The notes beneath the pieces were generated by a model. The model saw only the letters and a list, made by a program, of their open reading frames with translations, made no database searches and had not been told where the DNA came from. Shown piece by piece: positions 1-21,247 of a DNA stretch of 64,000 nt (position 1 is its first letter; every line of letters starts with the position of its first letter). A program made the translations under genes and the position numbers. Source of the DNA: Antennarius striatus (lineage: Eukaryota; Chordata; Actinopteri; Lophiiformes; Antennariidae); the NCBI RefSeq assembly GCF_040054535.1, contig NC_090785.1:12190501-12254500 (forward strand). The letters are read 5' to 3'.

Positions 1-191
1 TCATCCAGATGTTATGTTGAAACAATGGCTGCATTGTGAAGGCCGACTTAGAGACATTTTTAACAGTCTATATAAATATGCAGCAAAGAAAGGTTGTTTT
101 AGAAACAAAAGAATTTAAATGAACAACAAATATTTGATTAAGTAAAAGCCAAGTCCATTATCATGAATAATCAAAACCGTTTCTGTGAATA

Positions 192-520
192 TACTGATCA
201 ACCACATTATGACCACCACTGACATGTCCAGTGCATTACATAGATTTATTCGTTCTCATGGCACCTGAGAGTGGGTGGGATAAATTAGCAGATCGATTGG
301 CAAGCATAAGGATTTGGCTGTACGACTGAGTCTTGTGGTCTGCAGTGGTCAGTGTCGATCAAACGCCTAGTTAACAAGCAGCAGGGTCATGAGTGGCTAT
401 GGTCGAGCGATGAACGTGGGGAGCCAAGACTGAACAGTGTGGCCTGATCTAACAGACATGCTCTTATGGCTCAAATTGCTGTAGAAGTTAGGTGTCAGAA
501 TACACAGTGCAGGTCCGGGT
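192..520 (+). mobile_element. Tc1/mariner-like transposon remnant (5' part)
   Basis: The stretch reads like the left end and amino-terminal transposase part of a common fish Tc1-like element. It has an inverted-repeat-like start with 'accacattatgaccacc', then recognisable transposase code for the helix-turn-helix region (RQGHE-like and ARGE-like motifs, AQIA, VRCQNTQC-like) with many changes. It is decayed, non-coding, and lies in the last intron of pdgfrb. Confidence 0.7.
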
Positions 521-1271
521 TCTCGAACAGCAAAAGAGGGACCTACACGATTTAAGGCAGGAGGTCATTACAATATGGTTTTACTTGTTGATGTTTTGAA
601 AACTTGTCTCTGAGCTTTTTTGGATCAGTTCTTTTCACCGCAGACATTTCTTATAACATTGAAAACAGAAGCACTCAGTCTAATGAGGTTGTCATGAACA
701 CAGTAGGTTTGCATTTAAAATTAGAAATATCCACCACAAGGTCCAATCAATTACAAGATGATCCTACGGTCATTTCAAAATTGCATATTAATAGCCTGTG
801 CTGAAATCAATTAATGAGTGAAAGAAAATTAATCAGCAACTATATTGGTAACAGACTAATTATTTTTTTTTGGGGTGAAAATTTAGAAATATTGGGTTGA
901 TTGTAAGGAATCATAACTTTTATCAAGCTTACGTGACCCAAAACTGAGCCACTTTGGGTCTTCCTTGGAAAGTTACTCTATATATAACTGTGAAAATAAT
1001 GTGATTAAGCGGCTATTAAATTAACACATTTGATGCATCTTTTTTTTTAGCCTTAGTTGGATCACAGATTATATGCTTCTGACAACTGTGAAGCAGATGC
1101 TGTTCCATATTCTCAACATTTAAGAAGGGCTCTTTAAGTCAATGATACTCCAACAAGAGCCTCATCTGTCTATGAACTAACTGTGTCTCTCTTCTGCAGT
1201 TAAGGTTGATATGGTGACAGAAACTTCTATTACCAAGTCACCACTATGGATTCATATGCTTGCAAAATTTA

Positions 1272-1297
1272 ACAATAATAATAATAATAATAATAAT
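1272..1297 (+). repeat. (AAT)n microsatellite
   Basis: About nine AAT units in the pdgfrb intron, followed by T- and A-runs. No function is suggested. Confidence 0.9.
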
Positions 1298-1558
1298 TTT
1301 TTTAAAAAAGAAATAGACCGATGGAGTGATCGTCTCCTGAAAATTCTTGATAGGTAACGCATTTGAAGTAAAACATACATTACCAAAGCTTAAAATTTTC
1401 ACATTGGGGAGAACATTTGCTTTTAAGTAAATTTTAAGTATTAAATTAGTTGTGGTTGTTTAGCATCACACTAATGAATGCAGCCTGTGGTTTGTCCTTG
1501 AATAACTCACATGGCTGAGGAAACTGTTTGAACCTCCCTTTTGCTTGGCTGCCCTCAG

Positions 1559-1706
1559 CTCTCTGGGTCCGGAGGAGGAGACTGACTCCATGTCGCAGGA
1601 CACGACTGACACACTTCCGGAGGAAGACAGGCTGGAGGAGACCAGCGAGAGAGAAGCTCTGCTGGGGTTTTCAGCGACACCCGAGGTGGAAGACAGCTTC
1701 CTGTAG
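1559..1706 (+). CDS. pdgfrb: PDGF receptor beta, last coding exon (partial)
   Basis: This is the terminal coding exon of a PDGFR-beta-like receptor tyrosine kinase; the rest lies before the window. A pyrimidine-rich acceptor ends at 1558. The exon reads open for 48 codons in the phase that starts at 1560 and stops with TAG at 1704-1706. The peptide is acidic and Ser/Thr-rich and ends in PEVEDSFL, matching the EDSFL carboxy end that I recall for vertebrate PDGFRB. That tail is cytosolic and follows the kinase domain. Its place directly upstream of csf1r on the same strand repeats the ancient PDGFRB-CSF1R tandem. Positions 1-1558 are then its last intron. I saw no other coding exon there, only a Tc1 remnant. 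Which teleost ohnolog this is was not decided. Confidence 0.85.
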
Positions 1707-3595
1707 CCACACGTAGGAAACCCTGACAAGAAAACTATTTTCTATTTTTTTCCAAACCTGTCTGAAAAAGGGAACATGACTAAAGTAGAACATAGCACAA
1801 CTAGAAGGCAATCTTATATTTACACTAAGTAAGCTCTCAAAAGTTTGATCTTCTTTATGATCTGACATAATGCTTAGTACCTCTGAAACAAAGTGATTAG
1901 TTCACTTAAGCAAGATGTTTCCAGTGAAGCTTCTAGAATATAAATACAGCAATCACCTCACTCTTTTATGAATTAATTCACATCAAGTAAAGATGCATTG
2001 ACTGTCTGAGATGACAAAATACACTTTTTAAGCCACTTTTAGCCATATGTTCCAATTTACTGACAATTTTACTAGTTTTACAAAAATGGAATGATTTACC
2101 AAACGCTAATAAACAAAATAGTATTTTTATAAATGCAGTATCTTTGTGGATCAACCATTCCATGCTCTTGAAAATTAGGAAGTGAATATTTTTTTTCCTG
2201 ATCTTAAGAACGACCATCAATGGTAGTCACTGTTTATAGTTTTGTAAATGGACCTGATATAAAAATCCTACATGCACTGTTTTACTGCAAGACTTTCTTT
2301 CTACATAGCTACATATGCCATATGAAGGTCACCAGTTTTTTTTTGTGGAAAATTATATGTGTTTGTATGTTATAGTGTATTTTTTACATGTCTTATATCA
2401 ATTCATATCATAGTTCTGTGCCAGATTTGCACTTTATTTAGATAGAATTCATACAAAAGGTATAAACTAGTGCTTAGCCTGACATTTGGCACTGATGCTT
2501 TGCAGCTTCAGCGCTCATCTACACTACATCATATTAGAAAATGGGGATTAAAACATGAAAACTACAATTAATTGAAGCCTCTCTGAAATGATCAGCGTTT
2601 ATGCTTCTTATCTACATTTTTTATATTTTTTATAATATTGCTTTACATGATAATGACATTCTCATCAACATTTCAACATTTTGTGCAAACACTAAATCTT
2701 CATCTGAGTTCCACAAAATTCCTGTGCTGTGATATCAACAGCCTTACTGTAAAAATATACTTTTTATCTCATGACTGATCAGAAAACTTGTCCTCAAGTT
2801 CAAAAGAATTCCTCATTCAAATCTTTCTTAGAAATGCAAATTAATGGATTAACTTTATCACTTGTCCTGATACACAGCAAAATAATTTTGTACAAAATGT
2901 AATTTTGTGCCAGTGTTTGGCAAAAAACAAAATACTGAAATAATTTACATACCATAAAAACAGTTTGTATTAACAATTTATAATGCATACAATTGGGCTG
3001 AGTTTCGTACCTGAAAGGTTAGAAAAGCTGTGCTGCCTAAAGTAAGAACATAACTACCAATTGTGAAGTAGTCCTGATGAGCGGCTATCCCATACTGAGT
3101 GATTACTAGCTTTATACATAGATACAATAAAGACCACATTTCAGTTTTTGATTGATCATAATATTGATTACTCACACAATTGTTGTACGGTAAATCATTT
3201 TCTGCGATGAAAGGATACTCATAGTTAATGCATTACTGCCATGGTACAAATGGAACATGTGCATGAGTGAAGACAGGATTTGTCTTGTTGCTTACTCATT
3301 AAGGGCTACTGTTCAAACAAAATACAACCTAGATTGCTTATGTATAAATGTAAAGATGGCATTTTTAGTGCTCTGGTACTTTGCATAACATTCACCTATA
3401 CAGTGATTCATCGTTCATCGCATACACCACCAATTAAAACACTACTTTTGTCTTTTTATGTAGCAAATTAAAATGCACAAGTTCACTGTATCACAACTTA
3501 TGGTACCAAAGATTCTTAACGTTTACAAATGTATTTTTATATTTGCCAACTTCTATGTTGTAAATGTGACAATAAAAGTACTATCATAGGAGTGA
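1707..3595 (+). other. pdgfrb: pdgfrb 3'UTR (inferred) with polyA signal
   Basis: No coding exon is seen after the pdgfrb stop. The stretch is AT-rich and ends near an AATAAA at 3571-3576, the first convincing polyadenylation hexamer placed before a change to transposon-derived sequence. I infer a long 3'UTR of about 1.9 kb. It contains the first copy of a duplicated 216-bp block (2536-2751). Confidence 0.5.
2536..2751 (+). repeat. Duplicated block, copy 1
   Basis: This 216-bp block recurs at 4780-4999 in the same orientation with roughly 85-90% identity by eye. Both begin at 'tggggattaaaacatgaaaa' and end at 'cagccttactgta'. Copy 1 would lie in the pdgfrb 3'UTR. No coding frame is shared. 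Confidence 0.85.
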
Positions 3596-3959
3596 CTGAT
3601 GTGTGAATCTTTTATGACTTTAATTAAATAGTTCCTAAAATGTCATTATTCTGCCTTCAATTATTTTCCGCTGACAAAAAGGTAAATATACTAACACTAA
3701 ACATTAAAAACATGAACTTAAATTTCAGGCATACACCTCCACTGAGTGTCTAAAAACAAAACTGACATTGCATATGTACATACTGCCTTTTCTCTCAAAT
3801 TTCAGAATGCTTTACTCTGATTTCAGAATTTGACTTATAATAACCCTTTTTAAAGAGGCGAAACCTTCCTGTCTGGAAACTAACACTGAGTCATCCCCTC
3901 AATGGTTCAAAATTGAACAAGATCAAGGAATTGACATTTATACCCCTCAAAGCAAGACA

Positions 3960-4335
3960 TTCGTGTCAAAAAGTGGTCTTCATCCCCAAATATGCATCCG
4001 GCAAAACTGTCTGCAGAAAACATAATAAACACATTGCCAGGGCCCACTAGGATGGCAGTGATACATGTGACAGTCATGAAGTCAGTTTTTGAGCTGGTCT
4101 TGCCTAATTCAATATTCTAGAAAATTATTCTAGAAATGACTACCATAATCTAGAAAGGAGTCGTATTTTGGGGAGGAAGTGGAAGGAGCTGGACACAGCA
4201 CATTTAGATGCATACTTGGGGCTCCTCATCCTGTCTGGGGTCTGGAAGTCAAAGGACAAATCAACAGCCAGTCGGTGGGATGCAGAGACAGGCAGGGCTA
4301 GATTTAGAGCCAAAGTGAGGGAGATCCAGGAGAGG
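3960..4335 (+). mobile_element. piggyBac-like transposase remnant
   Basis: Two neighbouring open segments in different frames match the piggyBac transposase (PGBD-like) fold start as I know it. The first reads HPAKLSAENIINTLPGPTRM, the second RKWKELDTAHLDAYLGLLIL followed by SGVWKSKDKSTASRWDAETG. These are the 'LSAENII..PGPT' and 'KW.ELD...AY.GLLIL.GV' signatures. A frame change and stops separate them and the catalytic Asp region is missing, so this is a dead 5' fragment. It ends at a (GA)n tract. It fills part of the pdgfrb-csf1r spacer. Confidence 0.75.
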
Positions 4336-4399
4336 ACTGCACCTACAGTAGTACAACAGTGAGTGAAGTAAGTGTGTGTGTGGGCTTGTGCGTGTGTGA

Positions 4400-4511
<112 letters not shown>

Positions 4512-4639
4512 GTTGATGTGGGTTAGTTTAATGGCCTCTTGCATTTTTTTTTACAAATGAGTAATACATTCTATCTGTATGTCTGTCCAATACTGCATAA
4601 ATAGTTGTTATTGGAAGTTTACACACACATTGAGATAGA

Positions 4640-4685
4640 GTAGAGAGTGAGAAAGAGAGAGAGAGATGAAAAGAGAGAGAGGGGA

Positions 4686-4721
<36 letters not shown>

Positions 4722-4752
4722 CAGAGACAGAGACAGAGAAAGAGAGAGAGAC
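4640..4752 (+). repeat. (GA)n/(GACA)n microsatellite
   Basis: A second purine tract, ending in a regular GAGACA array. It sits just before copy 2 of the duplicated block. Confidence 0.9.
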
Positions 4753-4779
4753 CTTCATCATCTGTGTTATAAGTGCTTC

Positions 4780-4999
4780 AGAAAGTGGGGATTAAAACAT
4801 GAAAACTACAGTTAACTGAAGCCTCTTAGAAATGATCAGATCATAACCGCTTATGCTTCTTATTGAAATAATTTTTTAATATTGGTTTGCATGATAATTA
4901 GTGACATTCTCATCAACATTTCAACATGTCGTCCAAACACTAAATCTTCATTTGAGTTCCACAAAATTCCAGTGCTATGATATCAACAGCCTTACTGTA
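4780..4999 (+). repeat. Duplicated block, copy 2
   Basis: Second copy of the block at 2536-2751. It is bracketed by simple repeats: a (GACA/GA)n tract ends at about 4752 and a (TG)n tract starts at 5003. It may be a local duplication or two copies of an interspersed family; I could not tell which. Confidence 0.85.
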
Positions 5000-5108
<109 letters not shown>

Positions 5109-5224
5109 TGTGTCTTGGGATCAGCAAAAAAGGCACCATAGTAAAGGAATCATGGTCCTCTTGTTTCTAGGTTACTGCTGGGGGAAAAGGGAAGAGGAAG
5201 AGGTGCCAAGTCTAGAGGCCATCT

Positions 5225-5363
<139 letters not shown>

Positions 5364-6109
5364 TGTTCATATTGCTATTGCTTGTTCTTGTTTTCATTTC
5401 TGATTTATAAACAGTAAATATATATACGTAAAACAAAATTTTAACGTCATGTTTTAATGTTACAAGATCACTGTAAAACTATTGTATTTAATATGTTAGT
5501 CTTTCAAAAGTAATAATGTGGTAAAACAATTTTTTAATGAAAAATGAGTGAATTATCCTAGTTGAACCGTTACCTGAAAGACAAGGAACAACATTGCACT
5601 AAATATTGAACAATACTTGTTGGATTTTTTTTGGTTTGGACATGTTTAGGATAATTCAACATGCACCGGGTCAAATTGACCCATAACACACCAATGTTGA
5701 TTCTGACAAATGTACAAATGAGCGTTAACTTATAATGCTGCAAACATACAGTAGCTAGTGTCAAAAGTCATAATGTGTTGAAAACATTATTACCTGGAAG
5801 CTCACAGAACCATACTGTAGCATAGATAGCATGCTTTGCATCAATAGTCATGATGTCACACACCCACTCAACCACCACCTTGTATTTCTGTACTTGGGGT
5901 TCCGGTAGAGGCTTGCTTAGGAGAATCCTGATCCATGCAAGACAGCCCTTAAACAGGCCCGAGTGTTGTTACGTTGTTGTCATTACATGCTGGTGATCTG
6001 TGGTTGGATGTGTGTTGTGTTAAGGCTAAAGGATGGCCCGGGAGAATTGAGCCATTCTGTGTCAAATTGGCAAAGGCTCAATAATTAGTTAAGCGTGAAA
6101 TGCAGATCT

Positions 6110-6127
6110 GACACACACACACACACA

Positions 6128-6158
<31 letters not shown>

Positions 6159-6172
6159 GCACACTCACTCAC
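6110..6172 (+). repeat. (CA)n/(CGCA)n/(CACT)n microsatellite
   Basis: A compound simple repeat just upstream of the inferred csf1r first exon. The 250 bp before it (about 5870-6090) is more GC-rich than its surroundings and is the best place to look for distal promoter sequence, but I recognise no specific site. Confidence 0.9.
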
Positions 6173-6189
6173 TCATAGAGCTCCCTCCA

Positions 6190-6420
6190 TACTCCACCCA
6201 CCACTTCTTGTTTGCTGTGTGAGACTGTAAACAAGCAGAAGGGAGAAGAAGGGCAGAGCAAGCAGAAAGGTAAGAGGATAACCTGGTCTGATCATCATAT
6301 AAGATACTTTAAAGTGAGAGACGAGGAACCGAACAATTTGAGATGTAGTTTTGTCTCATTCTTCTGATTCATAGAGCTGCAAAATCAGCATTCAAACTGC
6401 CGGTTTGAAGTTGATCCAGG
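6190..6420 (+). promoter_or_regulatory. csf1r: csf1r promoter-proximal region and 5'UTR
   Basis: Just upstream of the csf1r start codon a purine-rich leader ends in AGAAAGG|TAAGAGG, a good donor at about 6269. An acceptor ending at 6374 (TTCATAG) begins the exon that carries the ATG at 6421. I infer a non-coding first exon ending at 6268 and a 106-bp intron inside the 5'UTR. No TATA box is clear. GAGGAA purine motifs of the PU.1 type occur, but they are too short to claim as sites. Confidence 0.45.
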
Positions 6421-14485
<8,065 letters not shown>

Positions 14486-15945
14486 AAGCCGTAAGGGCCA
14501 ATAAATCATCCAACCAATCGACAAGCATCAGGAAAGTGGGATCAACTGTAGTTGGTGGTCAGAGTTACACAGCTTGTCACAACCACAGGACACTTGCAGA
14601 GAGTCGCCTCCTCTTCGATCTGTTTTTTTTTTTTTTGCCTGTCGTGTCTGCTCACCCAACAGACAAACAGCTACAGCAAACATGTGACTGGCTTCTTTGC
14701 AGACCATGACTACAAATTGCCATGTCTAACACTGGCTGCAGACTTGAAAGGAGGAAACATACCAACAAACCACGCAAGGTGGATGTGTTTAACCTTTCCT
14801 CTGATTGAGCTCTTAATCATGATGTACGTTTTTACCACTGCCCCATGATAGTGAATATAGTTTTTATGGAAATTTTAATCACTTTTGCATTAAGTTACTT
14901 CCTTTTCATCATTATGCTCCATTCGTGTGTTCTCAGAGAAAAAAATAGTCTACCCATCATAATGCATTCTAGTCGAGTTGGGTTTATATTTTTAATCAAC
15001 CTAATTGAGCATAGTGATTTTTTTTAACATGTTTTTTTAAAAACATATTAAATTGATCACAGAGGAGGAAAAGAATGATCATGTTGTTTTTCTCTTTGTG
15101 CGCCTGGAACACAAATTTATTTCCTGTGACAATGTCAGAGTCGCAACATGTGACTGTTCTGCCTCTGAAAAATTAATTAACCAGCATTCAACATGATTAA
15201 TGAGCAGGGAACACAGCAGTGAGCAGGGAAATATTTGTATCTGTTATGGATTGGATGAACAATGTTTTGCATGGTCCAACTTACTCTTCTCATTTCCTCC
15301 AAAGATGATTGTTTGGATGTAAGCTTCACCACTTTCTGTGTAACAGTCAACCTACACTGCCAATTGCATGAACATTTTAGAATAACATATACACTGTTGT
15401 GAGATATACAGACTGTATATTTGTTTGACTTCAAGCATTTCATAATGTATAAATCTCATGATGTAAATCAAGAGTTTTCTTTATTTTCACTGAATTATTG
15501 CAGAATAGTTTGTAGAAAAATGCATCAATATTTCATAAGTGTTGTGTGGGGTTTTGTGCAAATGAGTTTATCAATGCAAAAGCTGCCGATTCAATCGCTG
15601 AACTACTGCCAGGGTGCAAAACTGCAATTTATGCTGATATTTGTGGTGCTGTTTTTATGTTCCTCTCTCACTTCTTTTTTTTAGTGAAAAATGTCAAATC
15701 TTCATTTCCTCGAGAACATTTCCCACAGTGTCCATCAGTGATTCATATTATGCAATTTTTTTAGGGTCATTCAGAAAGTCCAAATGCTTTTCCTACTATG
15801 CATGATTTCAGTTAAAATTATAGTTGTTAGTTCATAATTTTCAGATGTTTGTAGTTAAGAGTTTAGAAAAGCATTTTGTCTTTGTATAATTGTCTACCAA
15901 GCAACTGAATTATTGAGCTTGAATAAAGCAGAATAATTCACGCTT
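14486..15945 (+). other. csf1r: csf1r 3'UTR with polyA signal
   Basis: Downstream of the csf1r stop there is no further coding exon. The first well-placed AATAAA is at 15922-15927, which gives a 3'UTR of about 1.45 kb. The sequence is AT-rich with T-runs. Confidence 0.6.
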
Positions 15946-18371
15946 TTATTACACTATCATGGTCTTATTCTACTTTTTCATTTGCTATATGTGTATGTGG
16001 TTTCAGTGACACAGCAGAAATAATTTCTTCTCATAACTTATTTTAATGATCTTATTATCATTATTTTATTGTACCTGTGGTAATCATTATGATCATTAAA
16101 TTTACTGAAAAAAAATCTCATTGCTCACAATAAATGTGTGAGCAATGATGAAATAATTGCACTGTGGAATGACACATTATAAGTGATATTGCTCTTATCA
16201 ATTTAAATAAATCCTAATTCCTTGACCCTGAAAACCTACTCTTAGCATTGGAACTGTGTTCTAACCACTAGATTGAGTTATCAACAAAAATACAATTTTA
16301 ACTGCACAGAGGTGGCATCTTTATTTTTGACTGTAATTATTTTTAAGTTACTGCCAAAACGAACATCCCTCCTAATAGAGTTGAAGAAAGAATCTGCATG
16401 CTTATCGAAATCCATCTTAAGATGTAATAAACTATTTTGTGGTTCTTGATCCACTTGGTCACAAAATGACATCATCTGTAGTTGATGAATAAAAATGTAC
16501 CAATTCTGCATGAATTTTAAGTGATTAACAGCTAATGCTGCATCACGTTGATTTCACTTTAACTAAAAAACAAAGAAAAAAGTCCTGTGAGCCCTGCATG
16601 CATGATTCCAGTCAGACCACAATCCAAATGACTCTGCAGCACAAGAACAAAGTGCAAACATTGACAAAAATAACTTGGTTTCTATAGATGCCACAAAAAT
16701 ATAGAACATAAAGAATTGCAATTTTGTTTAGGGTAACCAGAAGCATGGAGATTAGGAGCAGTTGGAGGTGCTGGTGATTTCTGTGGTTCGCAATGCGGAT
16801 ACAACCATCTTTTCTTTTCATGCCACTTTACAATTGTATTACACGTAATTTCAGATAAAACATTTTTTCCTTTGACTGCAATATAAATTAGATTCTCAAT
16901 AATTACTGTCAAATTATGTTATATTTTTTGCACACAAAACAGAGAATGTGAAATATACTGTGCTGTTTGAAATCAATCTTATTTGTGTAGGAGGAATGAG
17001 AAATTGATGTAAACTCAAATGACAATTTTTTTGATAACTGGCTTCTCAAATGCTCAAGATTTTTTTTCCTCCTTGCAATCAGGTACTTTTGGGCTTTTGT
17101 TGGACAAGCCAAGCAGTGATCAAATAATCATCAGATTAACCAATGACAGATAAAATCATGTAGTTTTAACACTCCAATGCAAATTAGTTTAAAAAAATCT
17201 GTGACTCAACCAACTGACACAAATGATACTTTTAGATAAAGCATGACTTTTAAAACCTTATGTAATATACAGTAAGGTAGAAAGTTATTTTTTCATTTCA
17301 TCCATCTGTCCAACCATCCATCCAGTGTTCTGCGACTGGGATGAATACCACATTGTTCCAATGCAGCATTCTTCAAATTTCCATTTTTTCACTGTATTTC
17401 AGGTTTGTAAGATGTATATTACCTAGACACAGAGGTCACTTAAGATTGGTAGGATTAAAGCATCATGGCTATTTAATTAAGAATTTTATTCTCAGACTAA
17501 AGACCACCAAGCATGTCCAAACATTGCATCTTGAGAATTATTACAAGACCATTTAGATAAATAGCCAATTTTAAATTTATATTTTCTCACGTTGGGTAAA
17601 AAAAAGAATGTAAATATACTGCTTGGTCAACAAAACTTAAAAATATTGACTGCTGATAGTCAATATAGTGAAGCATCTGATAAGTGTCCTTCGGTGGATC
17701 TTGAGAGAAGAAAATGTGATCAAAATAAAGCGAAGTGTTCTGTTACAGTTCATTAAAATTAAAAGAAAACACATTTTATCTACAACAAGGCAACAAGGTG
17801 AGAGGTTAGGAGTGTGCAGCAGAAAAAAGACATGTCTCTGCACACCAAGGACAAATAAATACAACTTATTAGTCATTGTTAAAAACATAATTTAAGACTT
17901 TGAAGGTGTTATAATGCTCATTACATTATTTCAGTCTCCGGACAGCAATGGATTTATTTATATTTTTTTAGCTTTTGGCTACCCATTTGGTAAAAGACAT
18001 AAAACACAGGTACATTCTTTCAGTCATTTGAAGGTGGAATTTTTCAGTCGCCATCAACTTCACTTGTATTCTCACAACTATTGTCACAATTTAAAACAGA
18101 CCTGGTAATCCAACATTCAAGGGCCTTTTCTGCTATATGTATCCATATTTAACTCATTTCCTCACATCAGTAAAACGTAACAGCAATGTGTTGATTAAAT
18201 ATGCTAGTGCAGGCTAGTCCTTCACATCAACACATGTATTACCTCCTTGTTGTAACACTTTAATCAGTGTGGTCTTATCATGACGATCATCACTTGCACT
18301 CCTCTCTTTGAATGCAGACAGATTTGCCATCAAGTCCATTTCGTGCCTGATTGTCTTTTTTTTTTTACATT
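15946..18371. other. Spacer between convergent csf1r and hmgxb3
   Basis: 2.4 kb of AT-rich sequence with no convincing exon. It includes a perfect 12-bp hairpin at 16118-16148 and a weak simple-repeat fragment near 17300 ('ccatctgtccaaccatccat'). Short open frames here (for example 17668-17895) show no splice context or family resemblance. Confidence 0.65.
16118..16148 (+). repeat. Perfect 12-bp inverted repeat with AATAAA in the loop
   Basis: The arms TCATTGCTCACA (16118-16129) and TGTGAGCAATGA (16137-16148) are exactly complementary around a 7-nt loop. An AATAAA hexamer spans 16129-16134, so most of it sits in the loop. It lies 200 bp beyond the likely csf1r polyA site. Confidence 0.9.
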
Positions 18372-18376
18372 TTATT
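18371..18376 (-). promoter_or_regulatory. hmgxb3: AATAAA overlapping the hmgxb3 stop codon
   Basis: On the minus strand the last codons read CAA TAA followed by AATG, so the hexamer AATAAA contains the stop codon TAA (18374-18372). An A-run follows about 6 nt later. If this signal is used the 3'UTR is only some 15-25 nt long. Other hexamers lie further into the spacer, so usage is uncertain. Confidence 0.5.
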
Positions 18377-21159
18377 GAGGATCCCCAACCTCAGTCTCAG
18401 TCCCACTCTCTTGTACCTGTCCCTCCATCCCAATCCCTTCATCTTCCTCTTTCTCAGTGTTGATCTGTGCCACTCCTAGTCTGTAAAGAGCATCCCTGAT
18501 CACTACCTCCCCTGGTTGGCAAGCATTTACCACTTGGTTGATTTGCTGGCTCACAATGTCCCTGCTGGTCAGAAAATCTACCAAGCGGTTGTAAAGGTAG
18601 TAGTAAGCAGCGTTGCTGAAAACTACAGGTTGCCGCCGCACAAAACTAACAGAGAACGAGTCCTCTGGCTTCTCTGTGCACTCATTCTCTGCTTTGTCCA
18701 TCTGTTCTTTTTGCTCTGTTACCTTGATATCCCCACTTTCCTTCTCTTTCTCTTTCTCCAGCTCAGCCACCAGGCCAATATAGGGTTCCAGATCTCTGCA
18801 GAGGGTCATTGAGTAGTGCTCTAAATGGTTAGCAGAAGGCCCCTGGGCTCCGGGCTGAACCAACCAGCAACATGATGACTTGGTGATGGGATGAATGTGC
18901 TGGTTCTCTGCAACCAACGACAGATCGGCGCTGTACGGCTGGTCCTGCAGCTCAGCACATGACACGAGCTAAAAGACAAAATTCAGAAACCATGACTGAA
19001 ATGTGTATTTTTTTTCCTCTCCATCTACATGACCACTGATGTTATTTAGCAAATGTATTAGGTAACTGATGTCTGAGTGAAGGATAGATTTTCTAAAAAT
19101 GAGTCTTTAATGTGAAGACACTCTTCATTCATAAGTCTGGAATATCCATAATCCAAGCGAATGACAGGCCCTTTAGCCAGCACCAACACAATTTCCTTAA
19201 TATTGGATTTCATTTCAGCAACTCACCACTGGCTTTTCAAAAGGGTCAGAGAAGCAGCCCTGGTTCCTGCCCCACATCTGGGTTGCCACTTCAGGGTAGT
19301 TGGTGTCAGAGCACAGAGCCACCTGACGGGCACAGTCGCTGACGTACACTGGAGGCCAGTAGCGAGCTGACAGTAGAAGGTCCACGTGGTCTCGAGCCGT
19401 CTCTCCTCTCACTAAGTACTTAGAGCCACAGACCACCTGGATGAAAACACAGGAAGGAAAAATGTTTCAGATAGAAAACACAGAGGTGACGTTTTCATTA
19501 AATTTCAAAATGGTTATAAAGATGACAGCTGGTGTTCTTACCTTGTGGGGGCAAACCTTTGACAACTTGCCAGCTGTGAGGTGTGTTGGAGGCTGTGGGG
19601 CTGTGATGAGTCCGCTATGAATATGTGTGTACAAGGAGGTGAGGGAAGCCAGAAGATCATCCTGAAATGGGGAGACAGGAACAGGGCTTTCATGTTAACA
19701 AATTCAACATCATAGATGGGAAGACACACACAACACTCACACACCTTATCAGAGTCTGGGCTGATGGTAGACCCGCAGTGGTGCAACATTTTTTTCAGCT
19801 CGTCCTCACTGTGACCTTCAATGCTATCCAGTCTCAGATGACCGTCATGAATGAGACGCACCAAAACAGATGGATCTCCTTAAACAGATGAAAAGATTTT
19901 GAAAAAAAGTAAAACAAAAAAACTGACTGACCATAGAAGGCACTACAGAACAATATTTATCTGAAAATTCACCATAAATTCCAGGTACCTGAGGGCTCTT
20001 TTATATGTGAAAACACTTTATTCTTCTCTGTGTTGATGACAGTAGCGCTCCTCATGAGAGGAGGAATAAAGGGAGCAATGATAGAGGCATCCACCCGTGT
20101 GATGGGGACATCAGTGGGGAAAGTTGCTTGTTCAATAGCCTCACTTTCCATGGTTAGCCAGAAGTCATCCACATGCACTTCATCTGAGACTGAAACCTCT
20201 GGCCAGGTAAACTGTAAAGGAAATCAAATGTTCAAAGTCAAATGTTCTCCAGGTTATATACCAGGAGGACAAAGCTTCAGGTTCACGTTACACTTATGAC
20301 TCTGGTTTAGGGCATGAGAGTGTGAAGAAAATTACATTAAACATTACCAAAGTTGTAGTTTGTTTAAAATACAAAAACCTTTAGTATTTAGAGAGAAAAA
20401 CTTGAACATTGAAATCTGTTCTGCTATTTTTGAGATAAGGTTAGGATAAACTGATAAAAAAAATATTGTGTTAAAACTATTGGGATAGTGGCTATTAATT
20501 CAAGAGATTACTTGTGATGCTGACCATCACATAAAAAAAAACATTGAATCAGATTAAACACTTATTGGGTGAAAAAGGAATTGCTACAACACTTGTGTGC
20601 AGCAGCAACTAGTGGGAAATTAGCAAAACAAGATCAATGATTTGGTTAAATTACCTGATTAGAAAGGCAACTAGACCTTAAGCTAAAATATGGAGCAATA
20701 ATGAAATGCTTAAATTTACTGTTGTAGAAGAGAAAGAGAGTGGCATCACTCACATTGACAAGAAGGTAGACAAAATATACAAACTTTCAAAACCAAAAGC
20801 TGCTCAACAGTTCTCCGGTTTATCAGTTCAGGACATGAAGGTGTAGCACTTTGGATTCTCGACTAACAGAGTGATGGCTGACTCATGGGACAGGTTCAGT
20901 AAATGTGAAAAGCACCTCACCAGCAGTAGGTCTCATGTATAAAAATTTCCAATCTTAATTTCCTCCAATTTCATTTTTTTGGGTTTAAACTATGATAATC
21001 TGTTCATGGGTACTGTCTCCTGGGAGCTCTATAAGCGATCTAACCTCCTCCTACACTTGTTCCATAACCATGTCAGAATTGTTAAAAACATTTTAAGGTT
21101 GTGATGTTGCATAATTCATCTTGTTTGCGTGTGAAGAATGCAGGAGGAGTATATAGCAT

Positions 21160-21247
<88 letters not shown>

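Noticed and set aside
17290-17345. Possible repeat element with CCATC units
   Set aside because: Too short and irregular to assign.
18516-18812. 98-codon plus-strand open frame at the hmgxb3 3' end
   Set aside because: It is the complement of the last hmgxb3 exon, whose minus-strand product is clearly conserved.
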